Source: Candidatus Omnitrophota bacterium
GTDB taxonomy: Bacteria > Omnitrophota > Gorgyraeia > JAFGHF01
NCBI GenBank assembly: GCA_016939375.1
Contig: JAFGHF010000023.1
Coordinates: 1-40,215 of the forward strand
Length of the DNA: 40,215 nt
Direction: 5' to 3'
This document shows, piece by piece, positions 17,428-25,656 of the stretch. A program made the translations under genes and the position numbers. A model generated the notes under the pieces. That model worked only from the letters and a program-made list of their open reading frames with translations. It did no database searches and was not told the origin of the DNA. Position 1 is the first letter of the stretch. Each line of letters starts with the position of its first letter.

Positions 17428-17748
17428 ATGATCAATTATCAGGAATTCGCCAAGATGGAGATCAAGATCGCGACCATCCTGGAAGCAGAAAGAGTGCCCA
17501 ACACTGACAAGCTAATCAAGTTGATCGTAGATATGGGTGGCGAGAAAAGGCAGCTTGTCGCCGGCATAGGGATGAAATACGAACCCAAAGATATTATCGG
17601 AAAACAAACGCCTGTGCTTGCCAATCTTGAACCGGCAAAAATAAGAGGCGTGGAGAGCAAAGGTATGATATTGGCCGCTGACTCTTCAGGCACACCGATA
17701 ATGCTTTCTCCGCTGGAGAAGGTCCCCGAGGGCAGTAAAGTAAAATGA
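17428..17748 (+). CDS. tRNA-binding domain protein (Trbp111/MetG C-terminal type)
   Basis: A 106-residue stand-alone EMAPII/OB-fold tRNA-binding domain. The same domain forms the C-terminus of many methionyl-tRNA synthetases and the free Trbp111 protein. Recognisable stretches are FAKMEIKIATILEAERVPNTDKLIKL near the start, GEKRQLVAGIG in the middle, and LEPAKIRGVESKGMILAA before the C-terminus. Shine-Dalgarno GGGAGG lies 7 bases before the ATG. It overlaps cutA by four bases. It could be a separate beta subunit of MetRS lacking its own domain, or a general tRNA-binding protein; metG is not in the window. Confidence 0.9.
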   Translation: MINYQEFAKMEIKIATILEAERVPNTDKLIKLIVDMGGEKRQLVAGIGMKYEPKDIIGKQTPVLANLEPAKIRGVESKGMILAADSSGTPIMLSPLEKVPEGSKVK

Positions 17749-18062
17749 GCGGGATGAATATAGTCTATATAACCGCAAAAAATAAAGCAGAGGCCAGAAA
17801 AATAGGAAAAGAATTGGTTCGCCAGAGGCTGGCCGGATGCGCCAATATTATCGAAAATGTGAATTCGCTGTACTGGTGGGAAGGCGAGATTCAAGACGAT
17901 AATGAAGCGGTGTTGATCGCCAAGACTAAAGAGTCGCTGGTGCCGGAGTTGATAGATAAGGTAAAATCTTTACATAGCTACTCCTGCCCGTGTATAATAT
18001 CCCTGCCTATAAAAGGCGGTAACAGGGATTATTTGGACTGGCTGGAGAAGGAAATTAAATAA
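17745..18062 (+). CDS. cutA: Divalent-cation tolerance protein CutA
   Basis: A 105-residue CutA1 protein, a trimeric ferredoxin-like fold of PII-like shape. Conserved family stretches are IVYITAKNKAEARKIGKELV, RLAGCANIIENVNSLYWWEGEI at about residues 29-50, EAVLIAKTKE, and HSYSCPCIISLPIKGGNRDYLDWL at the end. The ATG at 17745 overlaps the previous stop; an internal ATG at 17754 is also possible. The biochemical role is debated; copper tolerance is the historical phenotype in E. coli. It is the last gene before foldback element copy B. Confidence 0.95.
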   Translation: MSGMNIVYITAKNKAEARKIGKELVRQRLAGCANIIENVNSLYWWEGEIQDDNEAVLIAKTKESLVPELIDKVKSLHSYSCPCIISLPIKGGNRDYLDWLEKEIK

Positions 18063-18065
18063 GGA

Positions 18066-18304
18066 GGTTCGGTGCTTTTGTTCGCTCGCTGCAATTTTTT
18101 GCCGACCCGCAGGACTTAACGTTTCGCAAATTTGCCTGCCCGCCCGGCTTTTTGATGGGCAGGCGGGGCGGAATTCCCTCGCAAGAATATAATTGAGATT
18201 TGCTCGGTCAGTTCCGCCATTTGCTCAACGTAAGTCCGCGCAGGTCAAAAGACGCAGTAGCGGTTGCCAAAAAATTGCTAATGCTCGCTCCACAAAAATA
18301 CCTC
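18066..18304. repeat. Long foldback element, copy B
   Basis: Same design as copy A. The block at 18128-18181 is identical to 14020-14073 over 54 bases. TCGCTGCAATTTTTTGCCGA (18086-18105) and CTCGGTCAGTTCCGCCATTT (18203-18222) are also shared exactly, while the rest of the arms has diverged. The left arm TTGTTCGCTCGCTGCAATTT pairs imperfectly with AAATTGCTAATGCTCGCTCC on the right. It fills the 270-base gap between cutA and amrS; no gene is seen. Confidence 0.8.
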
Positions 18305-18332
18305 ACCTCAATATTTATTTTGGGAAAATATT

Positions 18333-19187
18333 ATGAAGAAAGAGTCGGTGCATTGCGAACTACTTGATGCAGGCAAGGTCAAATGCCTGCTTTGCCCCAA
18401 CTACTGCCTTTTAAGAAAAGACCAGAGGGGTAAGTGCGGGGTGAGGAAGAACGAAAACGGTCGGCTCTATTCTTTAATCTACGGCGAAGCCACCTCCATA
18501 GCCCTGGACCCCATTGAGAAAAAACCGCTTTATCATTTCCACCCCGGAGAAATGATCCTTTCCTTGGGCACTAAAGGATGTAATCTTAAATGTCCTTGGT
18601 GCCAGAATTGGACGATATCTCAGGATTTGGATTGCCCTTCAGAAAACATAACCTCTCAACAGGTAGTAGCCAAGGCCAAAGAATTAGGCTCATTCGGCGT
18701 AGCCTATACCTACAATGAGCCTTTTATCTGGTATGAATTTGTCTACGACACTGCCCGGTTGGCGCACAAAGAAGGATTGAAAAACGTATTGGTCACTAAC
18801 GGATACATAAATCAAAAACCCCTGGAAGAGATTATAGGATTTATCGATGCCATGAACGTCGATGTGAAGTCGATGGAGGAAGGCTTTTACAAAAAATACT
18901 GCCAGGGCAGCCTGGCGCCTGTTTTGACCGCTTGCGAGTTCGCGGCGAAGAAGTGCCATGTCGAGATAACTAATCTGGTCATCCCCACTCTTAATGATAA
19001 AGAAGAAGACTTTGAAAAGCTGACCGATTGGATAAAAGACAGGTTGGGGCAGGAGACTCCATTACATTTCTCCCGTTATTTTCCCCAATATAAGACCAAC
19101 ATACCGCCTACCCCTGTAGCTACATTGGAAAAAGCAAGAGAGATCGCCGAAAAAAGACTAAAACATGTTTATTTGGGTAACGTTTAA
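18333..19187 (+). CDS. amrS: AmmeMemoRadiSam-type radical SAM enzyme (AmrS)
   Basis: A 284-residue radical SAM protein of the COG1180 (pyruvate formate-lyase activating enzyme-like) group. The N-terminal cysteine-rich segment (CLLCPNYCLLRKDQRGKCGVR at about 18-38, quoted here as CLLCPNYC and GKCGVR) and the cluster motif CNLKCPWCQNW at about residues 83-93 (C-x3-C-x2-C) are typical of the AmrS subfamily. SIALDPIEKKPLYHF and FTYNEP-like VAYTYNEPFIWYEF are further hallmarks. Partner genes of the AMMECR1 and MEMO families are not visible here, so its substrate is unknown. It is convergent with ppiD and the stop codons overlap by four bases. No clear Shine-Dalgarno. Confidence 0.87.
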   Translation: MKKESVHCELLDAGKVKCLLCPNYCLLRKDQRGKCGVRKNENGRLYSLIYGEATSIALDPIEKKPLYHFHPGEMILSLGTKGCNLKCPWCQNWTISQDLDCPSENITSQQVVAKAKELGSFGVAYTYNEPFIWYEFVYDTARLAHKEGLKNVLVTNGYINQKPLEEIIGFIDAMNVDVKSMEEGFYKKYCQGSLAPVLTACEFAAKKCHVEITNLVIPTLNDKEEDFEKLTDWIKDRLGQETPLHFSRYFPQYKTNIPPTPVATLEKAREIAEKRLKHVYLGNV

Positions 19188-20977
19188 GGGGTTGCTCCTG
19201 ACCTGATCTTGGCGATATTGTCTTTTAACTCGGCTTTTTGGATTAGGTTTTCCCGCCAAACCCCGAAAAACTCGTTCTTTTTTGTAGCCAGAATACCCTG
19301 TGCGAACCCCTCTTTTTCTTCAACAAATACTTTTTCATCTACGGGGATGATCTCTTGCAGACGCAGGATGCAGAATCCCGAAGGCGCTTCCAAGCTTGAG
19401 CTTACTTCACCCGGCTTAAGGGAAAATATGGAGTCGGCTAATTCCGGGCTACGTCCCAGACCTGTTATGTAGCTTGAGCGCGAAAATTCAGCTGTCTCTT
19501 TGAGTTCCAGCCCTAGCTTCTCAGCCGCTTTTTGAAAGTCCAGGCTTTTGTCTTGCATTAACTCATTTAATTGCCTTGATAATTCCTGGGCTTTTTCTTT
19601 GGCCAGCTCTCGGGACTTTTGTTCGACCACGGCTTTTTCGACCTCTTCCTTTATTTCTTCTAAGGCAGGGACATGGGCAGCCTTCTTTTCTTTTATTTTC
19701 ATAATAAAATAGCCTTTTGCGGTATTGATGACGTCGCTTATTTGACCTAAGTCTAGAGAAAAAGCGGTGTTTAAGAACTCATAGGATAATCCTATCCCCG
19801 GGATAAGGTCCTGCGGGCCGAAAAATCCCGATTCTTTGACTTCCAGCCCGTTGTTTTTGGCTATTTCCTCGAATGCCTCGGGGGCCTCGGCCATCTGATC
19901 GATGACCCCCCACATTTTATCTTCCAATGCTTCCAACGATTTTTGCGCAGATAACTTTTCCTTAATTTGCTCCTTTTGTTCATCAGTAGGCTTGGGATCA
20001 TCTTCTGCCTCTGACTGAAGTTCGGCAACTTCTTCTAATTGTGCTTCTTCCGGTAGTTCTATTTCCTCGGCCGCATCTATTTCCTCGACCGTTTCAGTCT
20101 CTTCTGATGTTTCTGCTTCTTCCGATTGCGTCTGGGCCTCTTCCTCGAGGATGTCTTCGTCTTCTTCGGTTGTTTCACCCTCTTCTTTTAGAAACTCATC
20201 TGGATTTTCTTGATAATAGGCGATTATTTCTTCTTCATCTACCTGGGCCGGAAAGAGCTCCTTTGCTTGATCTATAAGTAACCCCACATATTTTACACTT
20301 GCCTGTTCCGGTTTTTGAAATTCGTCTTTGTTGTTTTGGTAATATTCTTGCAATTCTTCATAGGCGGGGTGGATCTGTTCAGAAAACTCAGCCGGGTCGA
20401 CAAAGATATATTCAGCCTTGGCCTTTTCGTTCTCCTTTTTATACTGCCTTTCTATTTCCTCGTCGCTTAAAGACACCTCGGCAGTTACCTTTTCCCTTAA
20501 TTTTGCTATGGCTATAGTATCCCTGATCTGTTCCTCGAACTCCCTGGGGCTCGTCCCAAAAGCGTAATCCAAAACGGTATTATATGTGGCCTGATGGAAA
20601 CGCCCATCCCGTTGAAACAACCCTATGGTGCGGATTACGCTGACAACTTCTTGATCGCTGACCTTTATATTTTGTTTATCTGCTTCATAAAGCAGGATCA
20701 GCCGCTCCCAGGTCTGGCTGTCAAAGTCAAGATACTGAGCTATCTGGTTTAGGTTTTGCCCATAGCGCAGGAAAGCGTCATTCCTGGAGGCCAGGAACTG
20801 GGCCTCGAACTCACGGAATGATACTTCTTTTCCGAAAATCTCACCCGCGTATTTAGGCATTCGCCTTGAGTCTCTGGAACTACCGCTACCCCATAACACG
20901 AAAGCAGGGATAATCAATATCGCCAGGGCCCACATTATCTTTTTTACATTTTCTTTTTTGCGCAAGAAATTTAGCAT
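19184..20977 (-). CDS. PpiD/SurA-like periplasmic folding factor (parvulin-type)
   Basis: The only credible minus-strand gene, 597 residues. A basic N-terminus is followed by one membrane helix (about 15-31), then a SurA-N-like chaperone domain to about residue 190. Parvulin-like modules lie at about 350-460 (GFFGPQDLIPGIGLSYEF, GYFIMKIKEKKA) and again at about 490-560 (SYITGLGRSPELADSIFSL, GFCILRLQEI). The layout fits PpiD, an inner-membrane-anchored folding factor for outer-membrane and periplasmic proteins. Residues about 262-345 form a very acidic Glu/Asp/Thr-rich insert that looks disordered. It has its own promoter (21004-21032) divergent from hisG. A role with BamA is inferred from the diderm context. 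Confidence 0.86.
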   Translation of the reverse strand: MLNFLRKKENVKKIMWALAILIIPAFVLWGSGSSRDSRRMPKYAGEIFGKEVSFREFEAQFLASRNDAFLRYGQNLNQIAQYLDFDSQTWERLILLYEADKQNIKVSDQEVVSVIRTIGLFQRDGRFHQATYNTVLDYAFGTSPREFEEQIRDTIAIAKLREKVTAEVSLSDEEIERQYKKENEKAKAEYIFVDPAEFSEQIHPAYEELQEYYQNNKDEFQKPEQASVKYVGLLIDQAKELFPAQVDEEEIIAYYQENPDEFLKEEGETTEEDEDILEEEAQTQSEEAETSEETETVEEIDAAEEIELPEEAQLEEVAELQSEAEDDPKPTDEQKEQIKEKLSAQKSLEALEDKMWGVIDQMAEAPEAFEEIAKNNGLEVKESGFFGPQDLIPGIGLSYEFLNTAFSLDLGQISDVINTAKGYFIMKIKEKKAAHVPALEEIKEEVEKAVVEQKSRELAKEKAQELSRQLNELMQDKSLDFQKAAEKLGLELKETAEFSRSSYITGLGRSPELADSIFSLKPGEVSSSLEAPSGFCILRLQEIIPVDEKVFVEEKEGFAQGILATKKNEFFGVWRENLIQKAELKDNIAKIRSGATP

Positions 20978-21003
20978 TTTGTCTAGACCTCACTTTTTGG
21001 CCT

Positions 21004-21032
21004 ATTATATCCCAACCCACACCCAAACTCAA
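21004..21032 (-). promoter_or_regulatory. Promoter for the ppiD-like gene
   Basis: Read on the minus strand, TTGAGT (21027-21032) and TATAAT (21004-21009) are separated by 17 bases. They lie 27 bases before the minus-strand ATG at 20977. Confidence 0.7.
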
Positions 21033-21084
21033 GCATAAATGTGCGAAAGGGGACATTGTAGCAGGTAGTTGGAGGAATTTATTC

Positions 21085-21113
21085 TTTACAAAAATACCCT
21101 TTTATGCTACAAT
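21085..21113 (+). promoter_or_regulatory. Upstream promoter for hisG
   Basis: TTTACA (21085-21090) and TACAAT (21108-21113) have 17-base spacing, with a TG extended -10 element at 21105-21106. It lies about 95 bases before the hisG start. Confidence 0.6.
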
Positions 21114-21129
21114 TTAGGCGCTAATTGCC

Positions 21130-21158
21130 TTGACTATTTACATATAATAATATACAAT
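21130..21158 (+). promoter_or_regulatory. Downstream promoter for hisG
   Basis: TTGACT (21130-21135) and TACAAT (21153-21158) have 17-base spacing, about 50 bases before hisG. Together with the upstream pair it forms a tandem promoter. No leader peptide, T-box or His attenuator is visible. Confidence 0.65.
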
Positions 21159-21208
21159 CAATACCTCAATTTTGCCCAAAAATATAACCACAAAAGATAG
21201 GCGTAATA

Positions 21209-22093
21209 ATGAAAGCACAAAAAATCCTCAAATTGGGCCTGCCCAAAGGAAGCCTCCAGGAGGCGACCCTAAAGATGTTCCAAAATGCGGGCTACAAGAT
21301 CAGCTTTACCAACAGGTCTTATTTCCCTAATATCGACGATTCGGAAATCGAAGTGACCCTATTGCGGGCCCAGGAGATGTCCCGATATGTGGAAGCAGGC
21401 GTGCTTGACTGCGGGATCACCGGAGTCGATTGGACATTGGAAAACGGCTCTGATGTAGTCAGCGTGGCAAAACTGGTATATGCCAAAAAAAGGCTGGTGC
21501 CGGTAAAGTGGGTTTTAGCCGTTCCTGCTCATTCGAAGGTCAAAAGAGTACAGGATCTAAAGGGAAAACGCATCGCCACGGAATTAGTAAGCGCCACGCG
21601 CGCTTATCTAAAAAAGAATAGAGTCAAGGCTAATGTCGAATTCAGCTGGGGCGCGACAGAAGCCAAAATAGCTACAGGCCTGGTGGATGCGATAGTCGAG
21701 CTTACCGAGACAGGGGCCACGCTGGCAGCCAACAACCTGCGTATCGTAGATACCGTATGCACTTCAGTTACGCAGATAGTGGCAAATAAGAAAAGCTGGC
21801 AAGAGCCTTGGAAAAGAAAAAAGATCGAAAGCATCACTCTTTTGCTTAATGGCGCCGTAGAGGCGGAAGAAAAAGTAGGCTTAAAGATGAATCTACGGGA
21901 GAAAGAACTACGAAAGATATTGCAGATCCTGCCGGCGATGAAAAAACCCACGATTTCTCACCTGACTCAAAAAGGATGGTTGGCTTTAGAGACAGTCATA
22001 GACGAAAAGGTAGTCAGGGATTTGATCCCTAAATTGAAAAAGACAGGCGCTGAAGGGATTATCGAATATCCCCTAAACAAAGTGATCCATTAA
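21209..22093 (+). CDS. hisG: ATP phosphoribosyltransferase (HisG, long form)
   Basis: First step of histidine synthesis: ATP plus PRPP to phosphoribosyl-ATP. 294 residues, the long form with a C-terminal regulatory domain, so HisZ is not expected. Features include [15 protein letters not shown] at the N-terminus, [11 protein letters not shown] at about residues 65-75, the PRPP-binding region [18 protein letters not shown] at about 155-172, and the ACT-like C-terminal domain from about 215. It stands alone, without other his genes next to it, behind tandem promoters. PRPP would come from Prs encoded at 28552. There is no strong Shine-Dalgarno (GATAGGCG). Confidence 0.96.
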   Translation: MKAQKILKLGLPKGSLQEATLKMFQNAGYKISFTNRSYFPNIDDSEIEVTLLRAQEMSRYVEAGVLDCGITGVDWTLENGSDVVSVAKLVYAKKRLVPVKWVLAVPAHSKVKRVQDLKGKRIATELVSATRAYLKKNRVKANVEFSWGATEAKIATGLVDAIVELTETGATLAANNLRIVDTVCTSVTQIVANKKSWQEPWKRKKIESITLLLNGAVEAEEKVGLKMNLREKELRKILQILPAMKKPTISHLTQKGWLALETVIDEKVVRDLIPKLKKTGAEGIIEYPLNKVIH

Positions 22094-22126
22094 TCTTTAA
22101 CAAGATCCTTTTTAAGGAGGAAAAAC

Positions 22127-22222
22127 ATGCCTTGCGGGAAAAAGCGCAAAAGAAAAAAGATGGCCAAACACAAGAGAAAAAAGAGACTCAGAAGAGATAG
22201 GCACAAGAAAAAGAATAGATAG
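22127..22222 (+). CDS. Small basic AURKAIP1/COX24-domain protein
   Basis: A 31-residue, almost entirely Lys/Arg protein beginning MPCGKKRKRKK and continuing MAKHKRKKRLRRDRHKKK. This matches the tiny AURKAIP1/COX24-domain proteins annotated in several diderm phyla and related to a mitochondrial small-subunit ribosomal protein. The start is supported by an ideal Shine-Dalgarno, AAGGAGG (22114-22120), 6 bases before the ATG. It lies between hisG and the TPR gene. It is likely an accessory ribosomal protein; this is inferred from family resemblance. Confidence 0.85.
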   Translation: MPCGKKRKRKKMAKHKRKKRLRRDRHKKKNR

Positions 22223-22248
22223 AAATCAATCAAAATAAAGTCCTCTCG

Positions 22249-23880
22249 ATGCGTAAGTTAGTGATAGTGGCGTTAGCCTTGTCGGTGTTTTTTGTCTTTG
22301 CTCTAGCCAAAAGCACCTATATCGATATTGGGAAGTTTGAGAAAGAAGAAATTCATCTCTGCTCTTCCGATGAAGATATCCCTTTAGGCGAAGTTGCCCC
22401 CCTGGAACCAGATAAATCTACCAAAATCCTCTCGCAGGCCTATGCCCATTATATCCGCGGCATTTTGTATGACAGCGAAAAAAAGATAGATCAGGCTATC
22501 GAGGAATATAAAGCCGCTCAGAGTCTTGATCCCGACGTGCCGATTGTGCACAAAAGGCTGGCTATAGACTATTTGCGCGCCGGCCGCTATTCTGAGGCGG
22601 AAGAGCAGTTGGTCGTTGTCAAAGAGCTAAGCCCCGGGGATGTAAGCGTGAGGGGCTTTTTGGCCGATTTTTATACTGTACAAAAAAAATTCGACCAGGC
22701 ATGCGTCGAGTACGAAGAAATACTTAAGATAAAGCCCGATGATCTAGAAAGTTTAGCTTCCTTGGCCGACCTTTATGTAATACAAGAGAGATTTGACGAA
22801 GCCATCGAAGTATACAAAAAGATAATCGAGCAAAAGCCGGATTCCGCGCAAGTCCATTTCAATCTTGGAATAATTTACACCAGGATCGATAATATTGAAG
22901 AGGCGGAAAGACAATTTAAGATCGCCCTGGATATCGAGCCGGAATATCTACAGGCGGAATTGGCTTTGGCTTTGATCAATGAGATCAACCAAAACTTACC
23001 CGAGGCCATCAAACATTATGAAGCCGCATTAAAGACAGACCCCCTCAATGTCAATGTATATCACCGCCTGGCCCAGACTTATTACCGTGATAATAGGATC
23101 GAGGATGCGGTCAATCAGTATAAATTCATCCTCAAGCTCAACCCCTACGACATAGACGCATACGTGGGAGTGGCATATATATATCTCAATGAGAAACGTC
23201 TGGATGAATGCATCGGGATATTGGAAGAGGCCTTGACGCATAAAGAGAATTGGCGGCAGAGCCTGGATTCTGAGCTTGTCTCCGTCGACAAAATAAAGAA
23301 ATTGCAAGACGTCAAGGAGGCACAGATCTATCTTCTGTTGGGATTATCCTATGCCCAGAGCGATAAGACAGATGAGGCCATCGAGGCCTACAACAAGGCC
23401 ATCGAGGCCGAGCCCGAAGGTTCTATAGGTTATTTCTATTTGGGGGCCATATATGAACGCATCGGAAGACGCCAAGAGGCTTATGAGGCCTTAAAAAAGT
23501 CTGTAGAATTAGATAACGCCAATCCTGATGCGCTGAATTATTTGGGTTATATGTACAGCGAAGATGGAATAAACCTTGACCAGGCCCAGGAGCTGATTGA
23601 GGAGGCCCTGGAGATGGATCCGGAAAACGGTGCTTATATCGACAGCTTAGGTTGGGTCTATTTTAAGAAGGGAATGGTAGATGAGGCGTTGGTAGAAATA
23701 AAGAGAGCCAGCGAACTTTTGGAAGATGCCGAGATTTTAGAGCATTTAGGGGATATTTATCAGGTGCAAGGCGAATATCAGAAGGCAAGAGAGGCCTGGG
23801 AAGCGGCTCTAGAGTTGGAACCAGAGCGGCAGACAGCGCAAGAGAAAATCAACAACTTAAAAAGAAAAGGTAAAAAATGA
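22249..23880 (+). CDS. Exported tetratricopeptide-repeat protein
   Basis: 543 residues. The N-terminus has a signal peptide or anchor (basic MRK, hydrophobic 4-20). After a short spacer come tandem TPR units from about residue 65 to the end, with the canonical A-x-x-x-Y/F and P pattern, for example AIEEYKAAQSLDPDVPIVHK, AIEVYKKIIEQKPDSAQVHF, AIEAYNKAIEAEPEGSIGYF and LNYLGYMYSEDGINLDQA. I count roughly a dozen units, with one loop at about 335-360 separating two blocks. TPRs are protein-protein scaffolds, here probably on the outer face of the inner membrane or in the periplasm. The partner is unknown. It overlaps the transketolase N-subunit by ATGA. Confidence 0.9.
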   Translation: MRKLVIVALALSVFFVFALAKSTYIDIGKFEKEEIHLCSSDEDIPLGEVAPLEPDKSTKILSQAYAHYIRGILYDSEKKIDQAIEEYKAAQSLDPDVPIVHKRLAIDYLRAGRYSEAEEQLVVVKELSPGDVSVRGFLADFYTVQKKFDQACVEYEEILKIKPDDLESLASLADLYVIQERFDEAIEVYKKIIEQKPDSAQVHFNLGIIYTRIDNIEEAERQFKIALDIEPEYLQAELALALINEINQNLPEAIKHYEAALKTDPLNVNVYHRLAQTYYRDNRIEDAVNQYKFILKLNPYDIDAYVGVAYIYLNEKRLDECIGILEEALTHKENWRQSLDSELVSVDKIKKLQDVKEAQIYLLLGLSYAQSDKTDEAIEAYNKAIEAEPEGSIGYFYLGAIYERIGRRQEAYEALKKSVELDNANPDALNYLGYMYSEDGINLDQAQELIEEALEMDPENGAYIDSLGWVYFKKGMVDEALVEIKRASELLEDAEILEHLGDIYQVQGEYQKAREAWEAALELEPERQTAQEKINNLKRKGKK

Positions 23881-24719
23881 AGCACTCCAGGACGCGCAAA
23901 ACACATTCATCCGAGGAAGTTAAAAAGTTAAAAGAAAAAGCTAAACAGATTCGTAGGCTTATTGTGCAGATGTTGGCCAAGGCCGGTTCCGGTCATCCCG
24001 GAGGCTCACTCTCCTCGACGGATATCATGACCTGCCTTTATTTTTCAGTCATGAACCATGAGCCAAAAAAAACCAAATGGCCTGGCAGGGATAGGTTTCA
24101 TATGTCTAAAGGGCATTGTTGTCCTGTATGGTATGCGGTACTTGCGGAGAGCGGATACTTTCCTAAGGAATGGCTCTGGACCTTGCGCAAACTAGGCAGT
24201 AACTTACAGGGCCATCCTGACTGGAGGACGCCGGGCGTAGATGTCGGAAGTGGTTCTTTGGGGCAGGGCCTTTCCATAGCTTTGGGTATGGCCCTGGCTG
24301 CGAAATTGGATAAAGCAGGACATAGGGTATATGTACTGTTAGGAGATGGCGAGATACAGGAAGGCCAGATATGGGAAGCGGCCATGGCCGCCAGCCATTA
24401 TCGTTGCGATAATCTATGCGCGGTCTTAGATTACAACGGCTACCAGATCGATGGCAAGGTTTCTGAAATAATGAACTTGGAGCCATTGGTCGAGAAGTGG
24501 CGGGCTTTTGGCTGGCATGTGGTCACAATCGATGGCCACGATATCGCAGATATACTTTCTGCCTTTGACCAGGCTAAAGACCTCAAAGACAAACCCACGA
24601 TTATTATTGCCAGGACCATAAAAGGCAAAGGCGTTTCTTTTATGGAGAATGTTGTCGATTTCCACGGTAGAGCGCCTACGGAAGCAGAGACTAAACAGGC
24701 ATTGGAGGAGTTATCGTAA
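23877..24719 (+). CDS. Transketolase, N-terminal (TPP-binding) subunit
   Basis: The first half of a split transketolase, 280 residues. It carries the PP domain: LAKAGSGHPGGSLSS at about residues 33-47, RDRFHMSKGHCCPVWY, GSLGQGLSIALGMALA at about 123-138, and the ThDP signature GDGEIQEGQIWEAAMAA at about 153-169. Transketolase moves two-carbon units between sugar phosphates in the non-oxidative pentose phosphate pathway, linking with rpiB. The partner subunit follows one base later. Split transketolases are common in archaea and several anaerobic bacterial groups; a DXP synthase is ruled out by the domain split and motifs. Confidence 0.94.
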   Translation: MKHSRTRKTHSSEEVKKLKEKAKQIRRLIVQMLAKAGSGHPGGSLSSTDIMTCLYFSVMNHEPKKTKWPGRDRFHMSKGHCCPVWYAVLAESGYFPKEWLWTLRKLGSNLQGHPDWRTPGVDVGSGSLGQGLSIALGMALAAKLDKAGHRVYVLLGDGEIQEGQIWEAAMAASHYRCDNLCAVLDYNGYQIDGKVSEIMNLEPLVEKWRAFGWHVVTIDGHDIADILSAFDQAKDLKDKPTIIIARTIKGKGVSFMENVVDFHGRAPTEAETKQALEELS

Positions 24720-24720
24720 A

Positions 24721-25650
24721 ATGAGTGAGATGCGTTATGCAAGAGACGCTTACGGTGAAGCGCTCATAGAGTTGGGCGAGAAAAATAAAGACATAGTCGT
24801 CTTGGATGCCGATCTATCCGGTTCCACAAGGACAGCGATGTTCGGCAAAAAATTTCCGGAAAGATTTTTTAACATGGGCGTTGCCGAACAGAATATGATG
24901 GGTACCGCTGCCGGTCTGGCCGCAAGTGGCAAGATTGCCTTTGCCAGCACTTTTGCTATTTTCGGCGCGGGAAGGGCCTGGGATCAGGTAAGAAACACCA
25001 TCTGTTACAACCAGCTTAATGTCAAGATAGTAGTCACGCACGCGGGGATAACCGTGGGCCCGGATGGCTCAAGCCATCAAGCCATTGAAGATATCGCCCT
25101 GATGCGCGCTATTCCCAATATGAATATCATCGTTCCCTGCGATGCCCCCCAGACCAAAGAAGCGATATTCGCCGCTTCCAAATCACCCGGGCCGGTCTAT
25201 ATACGTCTGGGCCGGGCAAAAATCCCTACGCTGTGTAATGATCGGGAATTTGAGATTGGCCGGGCTAGAGTCTTACGTCAAGGCGATGACGTCAGCATTA
25301 TCGCTTGCGGGATCATGGTCAGGCAAGCACTGCTTGGCGCAGAGATTTTAGAGAAACAAGGGATAAATGCAAGGGTAGTAGATATGCATACCATCAGGCC
25401 CTTAGATAAAGATGTGATTCTCGAGTGCGCGAACAAGACAAAAGGCATTGTTACGTGCGAAGAACATCTGGTCAGTGGGGGGTTGGGCAGTGCCGTGGCC
25501 GAAGTCTTGGCCGAGATTAATGCCGTAGCGATGAAAAGGGTGGGTATCCCAGGAAAATTTGGTCAATCCGGAGACCCGGAGAATCTAATCAAAGAATATA
25601 GATTGACGCCAGAAAATATCGCAGAGACTTGTAAGGGGCTTATTGGTTAG
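24721..25650 (+). CDS. Transketolase, C-terminal subunit
   Basis: The second half of the split enzyme, 309 residues, with the Pyr domain and the C-terminal domain. Visible are RDAYGEALIELG at the start, NMGVAEQNMMGTAAGLA at about residues 49-65 with the catalytic Glu of the Pyr domain, FGAGRAWDQVRNTICY, THAGITVGPDGSSHQAIED at about 108-126, and GPVYIRLGRAKIP. I start it at ATG 24721, one base after the upstream stop, with GGAGG at 24704-24708. An earlier in-frame start at 24649 would add residues unrelated to the family and lie inside the upstream gene. It must pair with the upstream subunit for activity. Confidence 0.94.
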   Translation: MSEMRYARDAYGEALIELGEKNKDIVVLDADLSGSTRTAMFGKKFPERFFNMGVAEQNMMGTAAGLAASGKIAFASTFAIFGAGRAWDQVRNTICYNQLNVKIVVTHAGITVGPDGSSHQAIEDIALMRAIPNMNIIVPCDAPQTKEAIFAASKSPGPVYIRLGRAKIPTLCNDREFEIGRARVLRQGDDVSIIACGIMVRQALLGAEILEKQGINARVVDMHTIRPLDKDVILECANKTKGIVTCEEHLVSGGLGSAVAEVLAEINAVAMKRVGIPGKFGQSGDPENLIKEYRLTPENIAETCKGLIG

Positions 25651-25656
25651 CGAGAA

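Noticed and set aside
24649..24720. Earlier start for the transketolase C-subunit
   Set aside because: It overlaps the N-subunit and adds residues unlike the family. ATG 24721 has GGAGG upstream.
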